From assembly GCF_000527175.1 (NCBI RefSeq), contig NZ_AZUR01000001.1, positions 717,011 through 781,010 of the forward strand: a stretch of 64,000 bases of DNA, read 5' to 3'. Shown here piece by piece: positions 57,492 through 64,000 of this stretch. Numbering within the stretch: the first letter of the stretch is position 1; every line of letters begins with the position of its first letter. Both the position numbers and the translations under genes were made by a program. Source of the DNA: Pseudogulbenkiania sp. MAI-1 (GTDB lineage: Bacteria; Pseudomonadota; Gammaproteobacteria; Burkholderiales; Chromobacteriaceae). A model generated the notes under the pieces. That model searched no databases, was not told the origin of the DNA, and saw only the letters and a list, made by a program, of their open reading frames with translations.

Positions 57492-57875
57492 CTATTCCCC
57501 GCTGTCGTAAGGCCGGGTCATGACCTCGAGCAGATGGCCGTCGGGGTCGTCGAAATAGAACCCGCGCCCGCCGTTGTTGTGGTAGATCTCGCCCGGGCGC
57601 TGCTTGCCGGGATCGGCCCAGTAGGGGAGGCCCCTGGCGCCAATGCGGGCGAAGACCTGGTCGAATTGGTCTTCCCCGATCAGGAAGGCATAGTGCTGGA
57701 GGGCGATCTTGCCTTCCTGTTCGTAGAAGTCGAGCGAGACCTGGTTGTCGAGCTTGACGACCAGCATGGGCCCGAACGGGGTGGGGTCGGGCAGGCCGAG
57801 AATGCCGACGAGGAAGGCCGACGACTTCTGCTTGTCGCGGCACCAGACGATGGTGTGGTTCAGTTGCACGCTCAT
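57492..57875 (-). CDS. VOC-family (glyoxalase-like) protein
   Basis: 127 residues. Two beta-alpha-beta-beta-beta units: VQLNHTIVWCRDKQKSSAFL with the first metal His, and RGFYFDDPDGHLLEVMTRPY with the late His and Glu. Such proteins detoxify or cleave small molecules, but the substrate is unknown. It may form a unit with the frameshifted RibD_C gene 72 bp downstream. Confidence 0.88.
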   Translation of the reverse strand: MSVQLNHTIVWCRDKQKSSAFLVGILGLPDPTPFGPMLVVKLDNQVSLDFYEQEGKIALQHYAFLIGEDQFDQVFARIGARGLPYWADPGKQRPGEIYHNNGGRGFYFDDPDGHLLEVMTRPYDSGE

Positions 57876-58050
57876 GGGGCGACCTCCTGCTTCGAGGTTG
57901 GGCTATCGTTCAGCCTATGCCACGGTGGCCGTTTAGGCCAACCTTGCTCTTCCTGCCGCGGTCAGGCCGGTAAGGCGTCGGCCGTTCCATCCGACACAAA
58001 GCCACCCCGACGCGCTATCATTCCCGTCATCCATCGTTTCCGGTTCCCCC

Positions 58051-58992
58051 ATGCAGTCCGACCACAAGATCATCCCCGTCGTCGCCGGCGCGCTGATGCG
58101 CCCGGACGGCTCCTTCATGCTCGGCAGCCGCCCCGAGGGCAAGCCCTACGCCGGTTACTGGGAGTTTCCCGGCGGCAAGGTCGAGCCGGGCGAGGCGCCG
58201 TTCGCGGCGCTGGTCCGCGAGTTCCACGAGGAGATGGGCATCAACGTCACCCGCGCCACGCCGTGGCTGACCAAGGTGCACCACTACGAGCACGCCTCGG
58301 TGCACCTCACCTTCTACCGCATCTGGGCCTGGGACGGCACGCCACAGCCGCACGAGGGGCAGGCCTTCGCCTGGCAGGTGCCGGGGCAGTACACCGTGGG
58401 GCCGATGCTGCCGGCCAACGGACCGATCCTGAAGTCGCTGGAGCTGCCGGAGGTGTACGCCATCAGCTGCGCGCACGAGATCGGCGTCGAGGCCTTCCTT
58501 GAGGCCCTGGCGGCGCGGCCCGAGCTGAAACTGATCCAGCTGCGCGAGCCGCAGCTGAGCCGCGACGAGCTGGCGGCGCTGGTCGAGCGCGTGGCGGCCA
58601 TCGTGCGCCCGCGTGGCGGCAAGATCGTCGTCAACGCTGACCCGGCCTGGCTCGCCGGCTGGCCGGTGGACGGCGTGCACCTGAACGGCCAGCGTCTGGC
58701 GGCAGCCACGGCGCGGCCGGACTTCGCCTGGGTCGGCGCGTCAGTGCATTCGGCGGAAGAGTTGAACAAGGCCGCCGAACTGGGGTTGGACTACGCCCTG
58801 CTCGGCCACGTCAAGGCCACCGCCAGTCACCCGGACAAGGCGCCACTGGGCTGGGACGGCTTCGAATGCCGGTTGGCCGGCGGCACGCCGCTGCCGGTGT
58901 ACGCCCTGGGCGGCCTGAGCGCGGCCGATCTGAGCGAGGCGCGCGCGCACGGCGCGCACGGCGTGGCGCTGATGCGGGGGGCGTGGCGATGA
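58051..58992 (+). CDS. Nudix hydrolase fused to a ThiE-like domain
   Basis: 313 residues. Residues 1-130 are a MutT-type domain; the Nudix box GGKVEPGEAPFAALVREFHE continues EMGI with all key acidic residues. Residues about 140-313 are a thiamine-phosphate-synthase-like TIM barrel (LKLIQLREPQLSRDELAALV, VDGVHLNGQRLAA, WVGASVHSAEELNKA, GGLSAADLSEARAHGAHGVA). It cleans oxidised dNTPs such as 8-oxo-dGTP; the role of the ThiE half is unclear. It is coupled to the next gene by a 4-bp overlap. Confidence 0.92.
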   Translation: MQSDHKIIPVVAGALMRPDGSFMLGSRPEGKPYAGYWEFPGGKVEPGEAPFAALVREFHEEMGINVTRATPWLTKVHHYEHASVHLTFYRIWAWDGTPQPHEGQAFAWQVPGQYTVGPMLPANGPILKSLELPEVYAISCAHEIGVEAFLEALAARPELKLIQLREPQLSRDELAALVERVAAIVRPRGGKIVVNADPAWLAGWPVDGVHLNGQRLAAATARPDFAWVGASVHSAEELNKAAELGLDYALLGHVKATASHPDKAPLGWDGFECRLAGGTPLPVYALGGLSAADLSEARAHGAHGVALMRGAWR

Positions 58993-59414
58993 CCAAGTCG
59001 CAGCTGAAGTGGGCCACCATCGGCGTGGCGCTGGTGGTGCTGGGGGCGGTGAAGTTCGCGCTGATCAGCTGGTACCTGAGCCGCCCGGCCGAGGCGGCGG
59101 TGCTGGACGTGGCGTGCGACCCGGCGCAGAGCAGTTGCACCCTGCCCAACGGCATGCAGTTGCAGTTTGCCAGTCCGCCCAAGTCGGGCCAGCCGTTCGA
59201 CATCCGCCTCACCGGTGCGGCCAAGGAGGCGCCGGCGGCCGAGTTCTCGATGCGCGACATGGACATGGGATTCAACCGCTACCGCTTCGTGGCGGGGCCG
59301 GGCGGCTGGCAGGCACGCGTGACGCTGCCGATGTGCGTGAGCCAGCGCCAGGACTGGATCATGGTGCTGGAGGTGGAGGGGCGGCGCTATAGCCTGCCGT
59401 TCCGCACTTCGTAA
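58989..59414 (+). CDS. Membrane-anchored hypothetical protein
   Basis: 141 residues. One N-terminal helix (WATIGVALVVLGAVKFALIS) is followed by a periplasmic domain with paired Cys (DVACDPAQSSCTLPNG) and a late Cys in VTLPMCVSQRQDW. No family recognised. Its ATG overlaps the Nudix-ThiE stop. Confidence 0.75.
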   Translation: MTKSQLKWATIGVALVVLGAVKFALISWYLSRPAEAAVLDVACDPAQSSCTLPNGMQLQFASPPKSGQPFDIRLTGAAKEAPAAEFSMRDMDMGFNRYRFVAGPGGWQARVTLPMCVSQRQDWIMVLEVEGRRYSLPFRTS

Positions 59415-59424
59415 CAGGCTGGGG

Positions 59425-59504
59425 CGTAGGATGGGTGGAGACGTGCCATGCCGGAACCCATCGGCATCGATTGATGGGCTGTGCTGCGCTTCACCCATCC
59501 TACG
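59425..59504. repeat. GTAGGATGGGTGGAG dispersed repeat, long inverted form
   Basis: CGTAGGATGGGTG at the left is the exact complement of CACCCATCCTACG at the right. An inner GAACCCATCGGC/ATTGATGGGC pair suggests two nested copies facing each other. Confidence 0.8.
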
Positions 59505-59540
59505 GGGCTGACCGGTCCCGAGCTTCCTGATATCCAACAA

Positions 59541-59562
59541 AAACGGGCCGTCTGGCCCGTTT
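59541..59562. terminator. Terminator downstream of ubiA
   Basis: AAACGGGCC pairs with GGCCCGTTT over a 4-nt loop; the minus strand continues into TTTGTTGG. Confidence 0.75.
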
Positions 59563-59584
59563 CGCGTTTCTGGCGCAGGTCGAC

Positions 59585-60454
59585 TCAGCGCAGCAGGAAG
59601 TCCAGCACCAGCCCGGCGAACACCGCTGCGCCTACCCGGTTGTTGTCGAGGAAGGACTTGAAGCAGCGCTGGCGGTCGCGTCCGCGGATGGCGAAGTACT
59701 GCTGCACCATCAGCAGCGCCGACACGCCGAGCCCGGCGTAGTAGGCGGCGCCAAGCCCGGCCTCGTGGCCGACCAGCACCATCAGCGCCAGGAACACGCC
59801 GTGGCAGATCATCACCGCCGCCACGTCGTAGTCGCCGAAGGTGATGGCCGAGGTCTTGATGCCGATCTTCAGGTCGTCCGGCTTGTCGGTGATGGCGTAC
59901 TCGGTGTCGTAGGCCAGGGTCCAGAAGGTATTGGCCAAGAGCATCAGCCAGGCCAGCGCCGGCACGCTCCCGGTCAGCGCGGCGAAGGCCATGGGGATGC
60001 CGAACGAGAAGGCGATACCCAGATAGGCCTGCGGGATCGGCAGGAAGCGCTTGGTGAACGGGTAGCTGCCAGCGAGGAACACGGCCGGCACGCTCAACAG
60101 CAGCGTCAGCGGGTTGAGCGGCAGCACCAGCAGCAGCGCAACCAGAGACAGCCCTGCGGCCAGCAGCAGCGCCTCCTTCTTGCTCACTGCGCCGCGCGCG
60201 AACGGGCGCGCCTTGGTGCGTTCCACCTTGCCGTCGAAGTCGCGGTCGGCGTAGTCGTTGATGACGCAGCCGGCCGAGCGCATCAGGAAGGTGCCGGCGA
60301 TGAAGATCGCCACCACCATCATGTCCGGGTGGCCGTTGCCGGCCAGCCACAGCCCCCACAGTGTCGGCCACAGCAACAGCAGGGTGCCGATCGGCTTGTC
60401 GATGCGCATCAGTTGGCTGTAGACGGTGAGGCGGTCGGCGAGGTGGGCGTTCAT
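59585..60454 (-). CDS. ubiA: 4-hydroxybenzoate octaprenyltransferase
   Basis: 289 residues, eight to nine helices. Adds the polyprenyl tail in ubiquinone synthesis. The prenyl-diphosphate motifs are INDYADRDFDGKVERTKARP (NDxxDxxxD) and AYDTEYAITDKPDDLKIGIK. The start MNAHLADRL at 60454 overlaps the ubiC stop by 4 bp, so both are translated together. Confidence 0.96.
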   Translation of the reverse strand: MNAHLADRLTVYSQLMRIDKPIGTLLLLWPTLWGLWLAGNGHPDMMVVAIFIAGTFLMRSAGCVINDYADRDFDGKVERTKARPFARGAVSKKEALLLAAGLSLVALLLVLPLNPLTLLLSVPAVFLAGSYPFTKRFLPIPQAYLGIAFSFGIPMAFAALTGSVPALAWLMLLANTFWTLAYDTEYAITDKPDDLKIGIKTSAITFGDYDVAAVMICHGVFLALMVLVGHEAGLGAAYYAGLGVSALLMVQQYFAIRGRDRQRCFKSFLDNNRVGAAVFAGLVLDFLLR

Positions 60455-60993
60455 GGCAGGAATCTCTCCAGGGCGGGCAGGAACACTTCGCACACGATCA
60501 GCGGGGTGTTCACCAGCAGAAAGCGCGAGCGGCGCGCGGGGTAGCTATGGGCTGAGGCCGGGTCGTGCGCGTGCGCCAGCGCAAACAGCGGATGCGTGGC
60601 GTCGAGCTCGCGGTAGGCGAGCGGTTCGCGCACGATGCCGGCGTGGCCACCGAACAGGGTAAAGCCGAGCGAGCGGCTGCCGCGCTGCAGGATGGGGTGC
60701 CAGGCCGGGCAGCCGAGGCGCGTCACGCTGCGCGCCACCACCACCGGGGTATCGTCCAGCGTCAGGGCCACGTGGCGGGCGTAGAGCGGGGCGCCGACGG
60801 GCAGCCCGAGCAGTGCCGCCTCGTCGTCGTGGACGCGGCTGTCGCCCTGCTCCAGCACGGTGACGGCGAAGTCATGGCCGTAGGACATCAGCCGCTCGGT
60901 CAGTGAACCGGGCTCGGTCAGGCAGTCCAGCAGGGCCGGCGGCAGGGAGGGGGGCGTGGCAGCCCAGCGGGTATCCAGAAGCATGGCGCGCAT
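60451..60993 (-). CDS. ubiC: Chorismate lyase
   Basis: 180 residues. Converts chorismate to 4-hydroxybenzoate, the first step of ubiquinone synthesis. The family pattern is seen in LTEPGSLTERLMSYGHDFAV (Arg that binds chorismate) and YPARRSRFLLVNTPLIVCEV, with the late Glu. It precedes ubiA in the same operon. An internal Met at 60984 could be the true start. Confidence 0.92.
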   Translation of the reverse strand: MRAMLLDTRWAATPPSLPPALLDCLTEPGSLTERLMSYGHDFAVTVLEQGDSRVHDDEAALLGLPVGAPLYARHVALTLDDTPVVVARSVTRLGCPAWHPILQRGSRSLGFTLFGGHAGIVREPLAYRELDATHPLFALAHAHDPASAHSYPARRSRFLLVNTPLIVCEVFLPALERFLP

Positions 60994-61131
60994 TATGCCA
61001 AAGCCGCTTGGCGCTGTCCCGTCTCTGCCCCCTTCGGGCTGGGGAGGTGTCGCGTTTCAGGGTTTACCCGTGGTCGTGCTGAGACAGTGATTTTGTTATG
61101 GTTAAGTCTCTTGACCCGATTGGACCAAACC

Positions 61132-61488
61132 GTGATCGAAACCCTGCTCTGGCTGGTCGGCTACCAGCTCGCCGGCGAGCTGATCTGCCGCAGCCTGGTC
61201 TTGCCACTGCCCGGCGCGGTGATGGGCATGCTGCTGCTGTTTTTGACGCTGTGCGTCAGGAGAGGCATCCCTGCGAGCCTCGACACCCACGTGCCGCAGC
61301 TGCTCGGCCATTTCTCGCTGCTGTTCATCCCGGCCTGCGCCGGCGTGATCGTCTACTGGCCGCTGCTGGCGGCGCATGGCTGGGCGCTGCTGGCGACCCT
61401 GGCTGGCGCCACGCTGATCACGCTGCTGGTGCCGGCCGTGCTGCTCAAGGCGCTGCTGGCACGTCGTCGCTTGCGGAGGCCGGCATGA
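61132..61488 (+). CDS. LrgA/CidA-family membrane protein
   Basis: 118 residues, four helices. IETLLWLVGYQLAGELICRS and LPLPGAVMGMLLLFLTLCVR are the family signatures (holin-like or pyruvate/glycolate transport subunit). The GTG at 61132 fits the conserved beginning; a GTG at 61087 is possible. It overlaps lrgB by 4 bp. Confidence 0.88.
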   Translation: MIETLLWLVGYQLAGELICRSLVLPLPGAVMGMLLLFLTLCVRRGIPASLDTHVPQLLGHFSLLFIPACAGVIVYWPLLAAHGWALLATLAGATLITLLVPAVLLKALLARRRLRRPA

Positions 61489-62201
61489 ACGTGGCCTCGG
61501 CGCTGGAATGGCTGCGCGGCTCGCCCTTGCTGGGGCTCGCGCTGACGCTGGCCGCCTACCGGTTGGCGCTGTGGCTCAACCGGCGCGCCCACGGCCATCC
61601 GCTGACCAACAGCGTGCTGATCGGCAGCGTGCTGGTGATCGCGGTGCTGCTGGGCTGCGGCATCAAGCCGGAGGAGTACCTGAAGGGCGCGCAGCTGATC
61701 CAGCTGCTGCTGGGACCGGCCACCGTCGGGCTGGCGATTCCGCTCTACCACAACCTGGCGCGGCTCAAGCGCGCCGCGCTGCCGCTGACCCTGACGCTGC
61801 TGGCCGGCGGGCTGACCGGCATCCTCAGTGCGGTGGGGCTGGGCATGGCGTTTGGGCTGCCGCACGAGGTGCTACTGTCGCTGATGCCGCGCGCGGTGAC
61901 CACGCCGATCGCCATCGGCATCGCCGAGAACATCGGCGGCATTCCGGCGTTGGCGGTGACCTTCGTCATCGTCTCCGGCATCTTCGGCGCGGTCGTGGTC
62001 AAGCCCTTGTTCACCCGGCTACGTCTCGACGACGATCTGGTGCTGGGGGTGGCCACCGGCATCTCGGCGCACGGCATCGGAACCGCGCGCGTGTTCCTGT
62101 TGTCGGAAACGGCGGGCGCCTTCGCCGGCCTGGCGATGGGGCTGAACGGGCTGGTGACGGCGGTGCTGGTGCCGGTGTTGTTGAGTCTGATTCACCTTTA
62201 A
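61485..62201 (+). CDS. LrgB/CidB-family membrane protein
   Basis: 238 residues, about seven helices. The hallmark sequences are LGPATVGLAIPLYHNL, PRAVTTPIAIGIAENIGG and GVATGISAHGIGTARVFLLS. With LrgA it forms the membrane pair linked to murein hydrolase control in Firmicutes and to pyruvate or glycolate transport elsewhere. Confidence 0.93.
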   Translation: MNVASALEWLRGSPLLGLALTLAAYRLALWLNRRAHGHPLTNSVLIGSVLVIAVLLGCGIKPEEYLKGAQLIQLLLGPATVGLAIPLYHNLARLKRAALPLTLTLLAGGLTGILSAVGLGMAFGLPHEVLLSLMPRAVTTPIAIGIAENIGGIPALAVTFVIVSGIFGAVVVKPLFTRLRLDDDLVLGVATGISAHGIGTARVFLLSETAGAFAGLAMGLNGLVTAVLVPVLLSLIHL

Positions 62202-62306
62202 GCGCACTGACACCAAGCTGACATCCGGCCCCGCTACACTGCCGGTCTGCCTGCGCCAGGCGCTATGCTGGGGGCAGGCGATGACGACGAAGGGAGTTAG
62301 GAGAAC

Positions 62307-62771
62307 ATGGATCTGATCTTGTGGCGTCACGCCGAAGCCGAGGATGGCTCGGACGATCTGGCGCGGCGCTTGACGCGCAAGGGCCAGCAGCAGGCCCACC
62401 TGATGGCGGCGTGGCTGCGCGTGCGCCTGCCGCGCGAATTCACCCTGCTGGCGTCCGAGGCGCGCCGCTCGCAGCAGACCGCCGCCTTCCTGATGAAGAG
62501 CTACGAGGTGGTGCCCGAGATCAACCCGGATGCCTCTCCGGAGAGCGTGCTCACCGCCGTGAAGTGGCCGCAGCCGGGCAAGACCGTGGTGCTGGTCGGC
62601 CATCAGCCCTACCTCGGGCGGCTGGCGGCGCAGCTGATGTCGGGCCAGCCTGACCTGTGGAGCGTCAAGAAGGGCGCGATCTGGTGGCTCAACCACCGCG
62701 AGCGCGGCGGCATCGCCTCGGTACGGCTGAAGGTGATGATGACGCCGGGGATGCTGACCAGCAGCGAGTAG
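62307..62771 (+). CDS. sixA: Phosphohistidine phosphatase SixA
   Basis: 154 residues. A histidine-phosphatase-superfamily domain: LILWRHAEAEDGSDD with the catalytic Arg-His at residues 7-8, TLLASEARRSQQTAAFL and VVLVGHQPYLGRLAAQLM with the second His. SixA dephosphorylates HPt proteins, including PtsN-pathway NPr in E. coli. It stands alone. The start at 62307 has GGAG upstream. Confidence 0.92.
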   Translation: MDLILWRHAEAEDGSDDLARRLTRKGQQQAHLMAAWLRVRLPREFTLLASEARRSQQTAAFLMKSYEVVPEINPDASPESVLTAVKWPQPGKTVVLVGHQPYLGRLAAQLMSGQPDLWSVKKGAIWWLNHRERGGIASVRLKVMMTPGMLTSSE

Positions 62772-62815
62772 GCGAAAGCCCGTTTTCCGTCCGTCGCGAG
62801 TGGGGCATCAGGATC

Positions 62816-62848
62816 CGTAGGATGGGTGGAGCATAGCGAAACCCATCA
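62816..62848. repeat. GTAGGATGGGTGGAG dispersed repeat, copy 3
   Basis: CGTAGGATGGGTGGAGCATA followed by GCGAAACCCATC, almost identical to 49075-49106. It lies in the gap between sixA and metE. Confidence 0.8.
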
Positions 62849-62867
62849 TGGTCTGGCCACAGTGTGA

Positions 62868-62897
62868 GAAGGGCACCGTTTGGCGACGGTGCCCTTC
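62868..62897. terminator. Hairpin between sixA and metE
   Basis: GAAGGGCACCGT pairs with ACGGTGCCCTTC over a 6-nt loop. The T tract is weak on both strands; probably the metE end. Confidence 0.65.
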
Positions 62898-62915
62898 GTC
62901 CATTTTACGGCGATG

Positions 62916-64000
62916 TCAGGCCACGGTTTCGGCCAGACGGGCACGCAGGCGGCGCGTCACCGCCACCATGTTGGCCAGCGCCGCCTCCACTTCCGGCCAG
63001 CCGCGCGTCTTCAGGCCGCAGTCCGGGTTGACCCACAGACGTTCGGCCGGAATCACCGCCAGCGCCTTCTCCAGCAGCGTCTCGATTTCCGTCTCGCTGG
63101 GTACACGCGGGCTGTGGATGTCGTACACGCCGGGGCCGATCTCGTTGGGGTAGGCGAAGTCGCCGAAGGCGGTAAGCAGTTCCATGTCCGAGCGTGAGGT
63201 CTCGATGGTGATCACGTCGGCATCCATCGCGGCGATGGCCGGCAGGATGTCGTTGAACTCCGAGTAGCACATGTGGGTGTGGATCTGCGTGGCGTCGTCG
63301 GTGCCGGTGGCCGACAGCCGGAACGCCGCGCTCGCCCAGGCGAGGTACTCCGCCCAGTCGGCCTGCTTCAGCGGCAGCCCCTCGCGGTAGGCCGGCTCGT
63401 CGATCTGGATCACGCGGATGCCTGCGTTTTCCAGGTCCAGCACCTCATCGTTCAACGCCAGCGCGATCTGCCAACACACCTCCCTACGCGGCAGGTCGTC
63501 GCGCACGAACGACCATTGCAGCATGGTCACCGGACCGGTCAACATGCCCTTGACCGGGTACGTGGTCAGGCTCTGTGCGTACACCGCCCAGCGCACCGTC
63601 AGCGGCTGCGGGCGCTCGACGTCACCGTAGATGATCGGCGGTTTGACGCAGCGGCTGCCGTAGCTTTGCACCCAGCCGTACTGGGTGAAGGCGTAGCCGG
63701 ATAGCTGCTCGCCGAAGTATTCGACCATGTCGTTGCGTTCCGCCTCACCGTGTACCAGCACGTCGAGGCCGAGTTCTTCCTGGCGGCGGATGGCGAGTTC
63801 GATCTCGCGCTGCATCGCGGAGTCGTAGCCGGCAGCGTCGAGCTCGCCGCGCTTGAAGGCGGCGCGTGCGGCGCGAATCTCGGCGGTCTGCGGGAACGAA
63901 CCGATAGTGGTGGTCGGCAGTACGGGCAGGTTCAGCCAGGCGCGCTGGGCGGCGGCGCGTTGCGGGTACGGACTGTGGCGCCGGTCGCTGCCGTCGGCCA
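62916..64000 (-). CDS. metE: Cobalamin-independent methionine synthase (C-terminal part)
   Basis: About 361 residues of the C-terminal half; the gene continues beyond the right edge. It transfers a methyl group from 5-methyl-THF-triglutamate to homocysteine. Zinc-site and substrate motifs are visible: LVHGEAERNDMVEYFGEQLS, THMCYSEF (His-x-Cys), IETSRSDMELL and WVNPDCGLKTRGW (late zinc Cys). The frame runs open to base 64000. Confidence 0.96.
   Translation of the reverse strand, partial: ADGSDRRHSPYPQRAAAQRAWLNLPVLPTTTIGSFPQTAEIRAARAAFKRGELDAAGYDSAMQREIELAIRRQEELGLDVLVHGEAERNDMVEYFGEQLSGYAFTQYGWVQSYGSRCVKPPIIYGDVERPQPLTVRWAVYAQSLTTYPVKGMLTGPVTMLQWSFVRDDLPRREVCWQIALALNDEVLDLENAGIRVIQIDEPAYREGLPLKQADWAEYLAWASAAFRLSATGTDDATQIHTHMCYSEFNDILPAIAAMDADVITIETSRSDMELLTAFGDFAYPNEIGPGVYDIHSPRVPSETEIETLLEKALAVIPAERLWVNPDCGLKTRGWPEVEAALANMVAVTRRLRARLAETVA

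Noticed and set aside
62202..62306. Possible regulatory RNA between lrgB and sixA
   Set aside because: Inverted CGCC/GGCG runs are ordinary for this GC content, with no promoter-terminator pair.
1..64000. CRISPR arrays, tRNA or rRNA genes
   Set aside because: No regularly spaced direct repeats and no cloverleaf or rRNA signature were seen on either strand.

Overview
The window looks like chromosomal DNA of a high-GC betaproteobacterium of the Neisseriales (Chromobacteriaceae-like). The evidence is the rpsF-priB-rpsR-rplI ribosomal operon with a stand-alone PriB, beta/gamma-type housekeeping proteins (Mfd, Hda, PpsR/PpsA, UbiC-UbiA, PurM-PurN, LysR-LysA), and short inverted-repeat elements that resemble neisserial Correia repeats. 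I cannot fix the genus from sequence alone. Most of the window is ordinary core genome with dense coding. One stretch, about 51.6-56.8 kb, looks acquired.

Layout. 0-2.5 kb: end of an MBL-fold hydrolase, then a leftward trpS operon (trpS, glutamine-amidotransferase-like protein, chorismate-mutase-like protein) behind what reads as a complete trp-type attenuator with a 17-codon leader peptide containing Trp-Trp. 2.5-6.4 kb: divergent ppsR and ppsA around a 16-bp palindrome. 6.5-12.3 kb: dodecin, a LysR regulator, a DMT exporter, a periplasmic carbonic anhydrase, and the divergent lysR/lysA pair. 12.3-20 kb: mfd, a large PAS-GGDEF-EAL protein, rlmB. 20-22.6 kb: copper module (CsoR box, Tat-exported multicopper oxidase, CsoR, small exported protein, CopZ-like chaperone). 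22.7-24.3 kb: ribosomal protein operon with a probable S6:S18 leader element. 25.0-25.3 kb: a gene-free stretch with a consensus sigma-54 promoter, two NtrC-like boxes and a strong terminator, read here as a nitrogen-regulated small RNA.

25.4-29.0 kb: isochorismatase-like hydrolase and a Dld-II-type D-lactate dehydrogenase. 29.1-37.4 kb: IclR regulator divergent from a seven-gene catabolic operon (HMG-CoA-lyase-like enzyme, class III CoA-transferase, two tripartite-tricarboxylate binding proteins, SMP-30 lactonase, TctB, TctA). This predicts uptake, CoA activation and cleavage of a branched hydroxy-dicarboxylic acid, possibly one presented as a lactone. 37.5-49 kb: TerC protein, MFS exporter, GNAT, uraA/upp, a degenerate EAL protein, grxD, an RsmB-like methyltransferase, a DUF3108 protein, purN and purM. 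49-51.6 kb: hda, a HAD phosphatase and a DUF815 ATPase.

51.6-56.8 kb: an AT-rich orphan gene with a possible PD-(D/E)XK nuclease motif, an FAD amine-oxidase-like enzyme, a small membrane protein, an IS1634-type transposase and inverted-repeat-rich noncoding DNA. 56.8-64 kb: a frameshifted RibD_C/DHFR-like gene, a VOC protein, a Nudix-ThiE fusion, ubiA/ubiC, an LrgA/LrgB pair, sixA and the truncated metE.

Several dispersed repeats (2.5, 6.2, 22.6, 24.3, 42.1 and 49.0 kb, and a separate GTAGGATGGGTGGAG family) lie exactly in intergenic gaps, often touching stop codons.
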